This document shows, piece by piece, positions 57,541 to 64,000 of a stretch of DNA of 64,000 nt. The notes below the pieces were generated by a model, which did not search any database, was not told where the DNA came from, and saw only the letters and a program-made list of their open reading frames with translations. The position numbers and the translations under genes were made by a program. The DNA comes from Boesenbergia rotunda. Its lineage: Eukaryota > Streptophyta > Magnoliopsida > Zingiberales > Zingiberaceae. The stretch is from contig JAGFNQ010002304.1 of assembly GCA_024364735.1 (NCBI GenBank), forward strand, positions 539,532 to 603,531, given 5' to 3'. The stretch's first letter is position 1, and each line of letters opens with the position of its first letter.

Positions 57541-60500
57541 AAAGGATATTTTTGGACCTCCCATGTTAGGATTTCTGAAAAACCATTAGGGTTGAGGTTC
57601 TAGAAAGTATTTTAGGTGTCAGAAACCTCAAATTCTAATTTTTTTCCAAAGCTATAGGTCTAGTTTAGTTCCATCAGTGGAATGAAGTCAAAATATTATA
57701 TGCTTAAGGGTGGTCCTGAAATAATTTTTAAGTCAGGCCCACGGTGGGCCTGAATTTTTAAGTCAGACCCATTATCAGTAGTTAGGGTTGAGGTTGGAGA
57801 AAGAAATTTAGGTCTCCCAAACATCAAATTATAATTTTTTCCGAAGCTATAGGTCTAGTTTAGTTCCATCAGTGGGTTTTGAGCAAAACCCACTGATGGA
57901 CCTCCCATATCTGGATTTCTGAAAAACCATTATCATTTGTTAGGATTGAGGTTGGAGAAAGGAATTTAGGTCTCCCAAACATCAAATTATAATTTTTTCC
58001 AAAGCTATAGGTCTAGTTTAGTTCCATCAGTGGGTTTTGAGCAAAACCCACTGATGGACCTCCCATATCTGATTTTCTGAAAAACCATTATCATTAGTTA
58101 GGATTGAGGTTGGAGAAAGGAATTTAGGTCTCCCAAACATCAAATTATAATTTTTTCCGAAGCTATAGGTCTAGTTTAGTTCCATCAGTGGGTTTTGAGC
58201 AAAACCCACTGATGGACCTCCCATATCTGGATTTCTGAAAAACCATTATCATTAGTTAGGATTGAGGTTGGATAAAGGAATTTAGGTCTCCCAAACATCA
58301 AATTATAATTTTTTCCGAAGCTATAGGTCTAGTTTAGTTCCATCAGTGGGTTTTGAGCAAAACCCACTGATGGACCTCCCATATCTGATTTTCTGAAAAA
58401 CCATTATCATTAGTTAGGATTGAGGTTGGAGAAAGGAATTTAGGTCTCCCAAACATCAAATTATAATTTTTTCCGAAGCTATAGGTCTAGTTTAGTTCCA
58501 TCAGTGGGTTTTGAGCAAAACCCACTGATGGACCTCCCATATCTGGATTTCTGAAAAACCATTATCAGTAGTTAGGGTTGAGGTTGGAGAAAGGAATTTA
58601 GGTCTCCCAAACATCAAATTATAATTTTTTCCAAAGCTATAGGTCTAGTTTACTTCTATCAGTGGGTTTTGCTCAAAACCCACTGATGGACCTCCCATAT
58701 CTGATTTTCTGAAAAACCATTATCATTAGTTAGGATTGAGGTTGGAGAAAGGAATTTAGGTCTCCCAAACATCAAATTATAATTTTTTCCGAAGCTATAG
58801 GTCTAGTTTAGTTCCATCAGTGGGTTTTGAGCAAAACCCACTGATGGACCTCCCATATCTGGATTTCTGAAAAACCATTATCATTAGTTAGGATTGAGGT
58901 TGGAGAAAGGAATTTAGGTCTCCCAAACATCAAATTATAATTTTTTCCAAAGCTATAGGTCTAGTTTAGTTCCATCAGTGGGTTTTGAGCAAAACCCACT
59001 GATGGACCTCCCATATCTGATTTTCTGAAAAACCATTATCATTAGTTAGGATTGAGGTTGGAGAAAGGAATTTAGGTCTCCCAAACATCAAATTATAATT
59101 TTTTCCAAAGCTATAGGTCTAGTTTACTTCTATCAGTGGGTTTTCAGGGACCTCCCATATCTGATTTTCTGAAAAACCATTACATTAGTTAGGATTGAGG
59201 TTGGAGAAAGGAATTTAGGTCTCCCAAACATCAAATTATAATTTTTTCCGAAGCTATAGGTCTAGTTTAGTTCCATCAGTGGGTTTTGAGCAAAACCCAC
59301 TGATGGACCTCCCATATCTGGATTTCTGAAAAACCATTATCATTAGTTAGGATTGAGGTTGGAGAAAGGAATTTAGGTCTCCCAAACATCAAATTATAAT
59401 TTTTTCCAAAGCTATAGGTCTAGTTTAGTTCCATCAGTGGGTTTTGAGCAAAACCCACTGATGGACCTCCCATATCTGGATTTCTGAAAAACCATTATCA
59501 GTAGTTAGGGTTGAGGTTGGAGAAAGGAATTTAGGTCTCCCAAACATCAAATTATAATTTTTTCCGAAGCTATAGGTCTAGTTTAGTTCCATCAGTGGGT
59601 TTTGAGCAAAACCCACTGATGGACCTCCCATATCTGGATTTCTGAAAAACCATTATCAGTAGTTAGGGTTGAGGTTGGAGAAAGGAATTTAGGTCTCCCA
59701 AACATCAAATTATAATTTTTTCCGAAGCTATAGGTCTAGTTTAGTTCCATCAGTGGGTTTTGAGCAAAACCCACTGATGGACCTTCCATTTCTGGATTTC
59801 TGAAAAACTATTATCAACAGATAGGGATGAGGTTGGAGAAAGTATTTTAGGTGTCCTAAACCTCAAATTATAATTTTGTTCAAAGCAAAGGTATAGGTCT
59901 AGTTTATTTCCATCAGTGGGTTTTGCTTAAAACCCACTGATGGACCTCCCATATATGGATTTCTACAAAACCATTATCAGTAGTTAGGGTTGAGGTTGGA
60001 GAAAGTATTTTAGGATTTAGGAATAAAATATGTAATCGAACTTGGGGGATGAAGTCAACATATTATATGGTTAAGGGTGGTCATGAAATAATATTTAATT
60101 CAGGCCTACAGTGGGCCTGAATTTTCTTCATTCAGGCCCACCGTGGGCCTGAAATATCTGTATTTCAGGCCCACCTTGGGCCTGAAGTAAATGTATTTTA
60201 GGCCCAAAATGGGCCTGAAATATCTTTATTTCAGGCCCACCTTGGGCCTGAAATAAAGTTATTTCAGGCCCAACGTAGGCCTGAAATTTTAAATTGAGAT
60301 TTGTAACACCTAAATTCCACTCATGGACCCATTCATGAGGTTGGAGGAAGTATTTTAAGTGTCCGAAACATCAAATTATAATTTTTTCCAAAGCTATAGG
60401 TGTAGTTTAGTTCCATCAGTGGGTCTTGAGCAAAATCCACTGATGGACCTCCCATATCTGGATTTCTGAAAAACCATTATCAGTAGTTAGGGTTGAGGTT

Positions 60501-60780
60501 GGAGAAAGGAATTTAGGTCTCCCAAACATCAAATTATAATTTTTTCCGAAGCTATAGGTCTAGTTTAGTTCCATCAGTGGGTTTTGAGCAAAACCCACTG
60601 ATGGACCTCCCATATCTGGATTTCTGAAAAACCATTATCAGTAGTTAGGGTTGAGGTTGGAGAATGTAGATTAGGTGTCGCAAACATCAAATTCTAATTT
60701 TTTCCATACCTATAGGTCTAGTTTACTTCCATCAGTGGGTTTTACTCAAAACCCACTGATGGACCTCCCATATCTGATTT
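57541..60780. repeat. 158-bp satellite, each unit with a hairpin
   Basis: Eighteen occurrences of the landmark CCTCCCAT are spaced mostly by exactly 158 bp (57,901; 58,059; 58,217; 58,375; 58,533; 58,691; 58,849; 59,007; 59,151; 59,308; 59,466; 59,624; 59,782; 59,945; then 60,448; 60,606; 60,764; one early copy at 57,557). Each unit includes CCATCAGTGGGTTTT, a 4-base loop, and the exact complement AAAACCCACTGATGG. Units at 57,901-59,007 alternate between two forms (CTGGATTT and CTGATTTT), making a 316-bp higher-order repeat. A palindrome array interrupts it at 60,100-60,285. Confidence 0.95.
60100..60285. repeat. CAGGCC palindrome array 5, inside the satellite
   Basis: Six copies at about 30-33-bp spacing between the 59,945 and 60,448 satellite units. 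The flanking text (GGGTGGTCATGAAATAATATTTAA) resembles that at 57,706-57,735, so the junction of array and satellite has been copied at least twice. Confidence 0.9.
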
Positions 60781-61133
60781 ATATAATATATATTGTTGAT
60801 TAGATTATATAATGAATTTTATAATAATATTCTATATTACCTACAAGATGTGACAGAATAGATTATTTGGCACACAACAGTGCAGGAACTGGCACACAAC
60901 AGTGCATTATCAGTTATTATATCTGACCGTATCACTTGACACACAACAGTGTAGCAACTAGATTTGAATAAACATCACCCAATTCTTTTGTTTTTGTTGA
61001 CAATATATTATATAGAATAACAACATCTACATAATCATAACAACATCCACATAATGAGATTTTTCGATACAAATGCAGGTCAATCGACAGCAATGGATTT
61101 TTACATCACCAATACAGCATTCAGATTATCTCA
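60781..61133. other. Spacer between satellite and gene B with ACACAACAGTG repeats
   Basis: From 60,781 to about 61,130 the DNA is AT-rich and includes three copies of CACACAACAGTG (near 60,871, 60,893 and 60,940). It would be the 3' flank of ULP1 gene B. The plus-strand frame at 61,054-61,338 is antisense to the last exon and not a gene. Confidence 0.5.
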
Positions 61134-63610
61134 AGTTTTACAAAACATGTCCCTCAGGATATTAACTGTCAGCTCAAATCTGATTCTACTCATGTCTCCT
61201 TGTTTGAAATCCATCTTCTCATCGTATAGGAGACATCGAATATATTGCATGACAAAGAAGGCACAGTCCACGCTGAAATTAACAAACACTTTTTTAGATT
61301 TCAATAAGTGGGTTTATAAAATACTTTCTTATTTTTAAAAATTTTTAACCTCTTCCTCATTTAGTTACCTATGTTCTTGTTGGGGACATTTTTGTCTGAC
61401 GGAAGGCCATTTGTCCAAGGGATGATGACTTTGTAGATACGGATGAATAGCCGTAAGTTCCTCGCGATTATATTCTTTAAGTTCTTTTACCTGTCAAACA
61501 TATCATGAATTTATTAATCACTATCAATGACATTTTAGACAAAATGATGACCATATATAAGAATAAAGGAAGGTAGCTCACCGCTGTGTCAAATTCATGC
61601 TTATATTTACGGCCACTAGCAAGAGAATTATAATGATTGAAAGTCATGGATTCTGTATCCACCGCCAACAAGTGAAAGTGTGTATTATCACTGCACAAAG
61701 GGATTAAAATAAATCTAAACCCTTGTTCTAGCATATCAGTCTTCATCACTTGTTGCAGAGAAATCTTTCTTGACGATCTGATTGATGCCTACAAATATGC
61801 ATTCACAAAATTAATAATACCCATATCATAATATTAGGTCTTCTACAATATATCTGTTTAATTAATATACATCACTTACTGTGAAGAAGGTTGAACAATA
61901 TATTGACTTGTTGTATGACCTACCACATGCGGATGCTCCCCTAAATAAAATTTTACAAAAGGCATCAATGACCTCGCCTTTTGTAAAAACCTCTCCATTG
62001 AGGATTTGTAAGAATGAATGCAAATTCAAAGCAAAGGGTGCATCTTCCCAGATAAATTCATTTGCCAACCTGCCATTTAAATTGATAAGACTATATCGAT
62101 TTCATAAGAAGATATATTAACTAAAGTAAACTATAATATTTTGTAACTTACTTTAGATTCTCCAATCTATTTATCAGGTAGGCCACTTCTTTATCTTGAT
62201 TTTTCTTCTTTGTATTCATAAAATGTTTCTTCACAAACTACATCGATAAAATTTATTTAGACCAAACTAATTATTGACCAAATTCAATACAATTGACGTA
62301 TTTTAAATGAAATTAACACACTTACATCAATGTCTTGTTGCCTCATTTTGTATAGTTCGGAGGTTCTTCTTGTTTCCTCCTCTATGTCTTCTTCAGACAT
62401 GACTTCCATTACATTAATGTTCTCTCTTGCTTCATCCATATCCTCCTCACTAAGTTTCCTTTTTCCCTTGTCCATGACACTTGATATTTGTTTCCTGTCC
62501 CGCTTCCCCTTAGGTAAAAGCTGGTGCCATACTGGACTGTCAATTGGTGTATCCCTGTAATCATACCGAGTTCGGTCACGTCCTCTCCTAGGTGTACAAG
62601 ATATTGTATCAGAGAGAGGATCGACTACAGGATAGCTTTCTTGACCCTCCATGCCTTTTTTTTCAATAATTGAAAGTAATTCCTTAACCCTTTCATTCAA
62701 ACATATATTCTCCTCCGTTAGCTCCTTGATTCGGTTGTCCTTAAGAATGCATTGACCACATAGACTAACATCTCCTTCTGATGTCTCCATTGGCCGTGGT
62801 ATGTCATCACCGATATCAAGGTTCTCAAACAATGTGTTCTCATGTAGGGTAGGAATTAATTCAACAATAACCTGTCAATTACGAAGTACACAAATGTTAC
62901 TACCTCTATATCTAACTCAGATAGCTCACATTTAAGAATATTTACCTCTTCGGACGAGAGTCGGTCGACAAGGCCCCTCACCCTACTAATATGCGAAGGA
63001 ATATTCCTCCACTTATTTATTCGGGGCCCTTCAATATTGAATGGTTTTTGAATTGGTACATGCTCCAAAAACCATGCCTACACAAAGTTTTCCAGCCAAA
63101 TACATTAATGACATCAAAATATTATAAAATTTAACAAGATAATTCTACTCATTGCCAAAAGCCCTGCAAATCCCTTTAGGTAAGGGAGGTTGGTGGTGCT
63201 CTGGTTTCCCTGAGTTGATGAAAATAAGTCCCCAATCTTAGGTAATTGTGGAGACATAAATTGATGGATAGCTTCTACCCAATTGAATGTACCTAGATTG
63301 TCATAATCGTCTACTGTATCTACAAGACCTAGAGGAACCTTATATGTACTAGACGAAAATAAAACACAAACAAATATATACAAAATATAAAATTTACACA
63401 CTAATAACACATCATCCTCTGATTCAACCCTTTTAGAAAAATGTTTAAGTAACTCCTCAAGTCTTGTTCTTGTAGGTTGTTTTTCTTTTGAGAAGTAAGT
63501 TCGATAGAGGTCACCCGATGCTTTAGTTGAATTAATAGGGACCGAAACACCACGGTCCACCATACCCAGTATCAAAGCAACATCTCGTCTGGAGAACGCA
63601 ACCGGTACAC
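61131..63610 (-). CDS. ULP1-type (C48) protease gene B, nearly intact, 5' end outside
   Basis: Eight exons on the minus strand: 63,610-63,153, 63,077-62,904, 62,871-62,326, 62,237-62,152, 62,069-61,880, 61,788-61,582, 61,490-61,369 and 61,272-61,131 (TGA). Phase is kept at every junction and there is no internal stop. All introns are GT-AG except the first, which starts ATGAGT. Domains: VAFSRRDVALILGM (plant-transposon ULP1 N-terminal domain), a charged middle with CGQCILKDNRIKELTEEN, GEVIDAFCKIL at the start of the protease, THFHLLAVD (catalytic His), NHYNSLAS, CPQQ (oxyanion glutamine) and VDCAFFVMQYIRCLLY (catalytic Cys). It is a SUMO-protease-like cysteine peptidase. The usual triad Asp (YDS) is Asn, as in gene A. 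An upstream exon with the start codon should lie beyond 63,611, probably past the palindrome array. Confidence 0.82.
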
Positions 63611-63650
63611 CTGAAACAGTTACAATATTTAGTTATCATCAAGAATATAG

Positions 63651-63975
63651 GCTTGAAATTATTCCACGTTGGGCCTGAAATGATTTCAATTCAGGCCCAA
63701 CGTGGGCCTGAAATTAATACATTTCAGGCCCGAGGAGGGCCTGAAATGAATTCATTTCAGGCCCGAGGAGGGCCTGAAATGTATTCGTTTCAGGCCTACC
63801 GAGGGCCTGAAATGAATTCATTTCAGGCCCGAGGTGGGCCTGAAATGTATTCATTTCAGGCCTACCGAGGGCTTGAACTAACTTAACTTCAGGCCCTCGG
63901 TAGGCCTGAAATGATTTTAATTCAGGCCTACCGAGGGCCTGAAGTCATTTTCACTTCAGTCCGTCAGTAGCCCTA
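63651..63975. repeat. CAGGCC palindrome array 6, upstream of ULP1 gene B
   Basis: About ten copies at a near-constant 33-bp period (TTTCAGGCCCGAGGAGGGCCTGAAATG...). Because 33 is a multiple of three, a plus-strand frame of 77 codons with repeated FQARGGPEM stays open across it, which is an artefact. The array ends about 40 bases before the acceptor of the first visible exon of gene B. Confidence 0.9.
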
Positions 63976-64000
63976 AAATGAAATGATTAAACTTTATCAA

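Larger units (their letters stand above)
48738..64000. mobile_element. Giant Mutator-like element with transposase and two ULP1 genes (right end outside)
   Basis: A MULE transposase (plus strand), two ULP1-type protease genes (minus strand), six palindrome arrays and a hairpin satellite lie in one block with no other element between them. The left limit is an estimate: GGTAATTTACCAAAGAGCG at about 48,741 looks like a MULE terminal repeat with the following GGGCGCATCCC text. The right end lies beyond the window, so neither terminal inverted repeats nor the 9-bp target duplication can be checked. MULEs carrying ULP1-like genes are known in plants (Kaonashi type). The presence of two such genes plus these arrays is the unusual part. 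Confidence 0.6.

Noticed and set aside
63653..63886. 77-codon plus-strand frame with repeated FQARGGPEM
   Set aside because: It is the translation of a 33-bp-period palindrome array. The frame is open only because the period is a multiple of three, and the same holds for the frame at 53,303-53,503.
49331..63975. Palindrome arrays as a CRISPR array
   Set aside because: This is plant DNA with transposase and intron-containing genes, the spacers are near-identical and there are no cas genes.

Overview
The window looks like nuclear DNA of a flowering plant. It is AT-rich, crowded with nested transposons of plant types (SIRE-like LTRs, Ty3/gypsy, En/Spm CACTA, hAT MITE, Mutator with ULP1 genes), and holds one small plant peptide-hormone gene of the CLE family. 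I lean towards a monocot, but nothing in the sequence fixes the species.

Layout. 1-11.8 kb: a dispersed non-coding repeat family in several copies, a GGATGTGG/GGATCTGA minisatellite, and two solo LTRs with exact 5-bp target duplications (4,678-5,557; 8,477-9,710). 11.3-16.4 kb: a 126-bp satellite followed by LTRs nested in one another. 17.1-17.7 kb: a long-armed fold-back element. 17.7-24.3 kb: a decayed Ty3/gypsy element whose integrase is split by a 1.84-kb insertion made of head-to-head tRNA-like modules. 24.3-27.8 kb: a second, inverted block of the 126-bp satellite, then LTR debris. 27.8-33.35 kb: a CACTA element with 3-bp target duplication, a broken TNP2-type transposase and a captured DUF247 exon fragment. 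33.4-37.8 kb: LTR debris, a 460-bp tandem duplication, a terminal-inverted-repeat element and a solo LTR. 37.8-40.5 kb and 43-44.5 kb: the least repetitive DNA, the second holding the CLE27-like gene. 40.6-43 kb: two elements bordered by (TA)n tracts. 44.5-48.7 kb: a hAT MITE with 8-bp target duplication and another dispersed-repeat copy.

48.7 kb to the window end appears to be one very large Mutator-like element. On the plus strand it carries a MULE transposase with an uninterrupted frame (DDE, SWIM and CCHC motifs). On the minus strand it carries two paralogous multi-exon ULP1 (C48) cysteine-protease genes, one with several lesions and one nearly clean. The genes are separated by six arrays of a palindrome centred on CAGGCC...GGCCTG, and the two protease genes by a 158-bp satellite in which every unit contains a 15-bp-stem hairpin.

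The recurring theme is inverted-repeat minisatellites. LTR copies of one family carry blocks with the same hairpin architecture but different sequence. The GATCGGTC/GACCGATC module of one LTR also occurs in an unrelated element at 40.6-41.5 kb. The strongest candidate for something undescribed is the composite MULE-ULP1 element with its palindrome arrays and hairpin satellite. All calls are from reading the sequence; no database search was possible.
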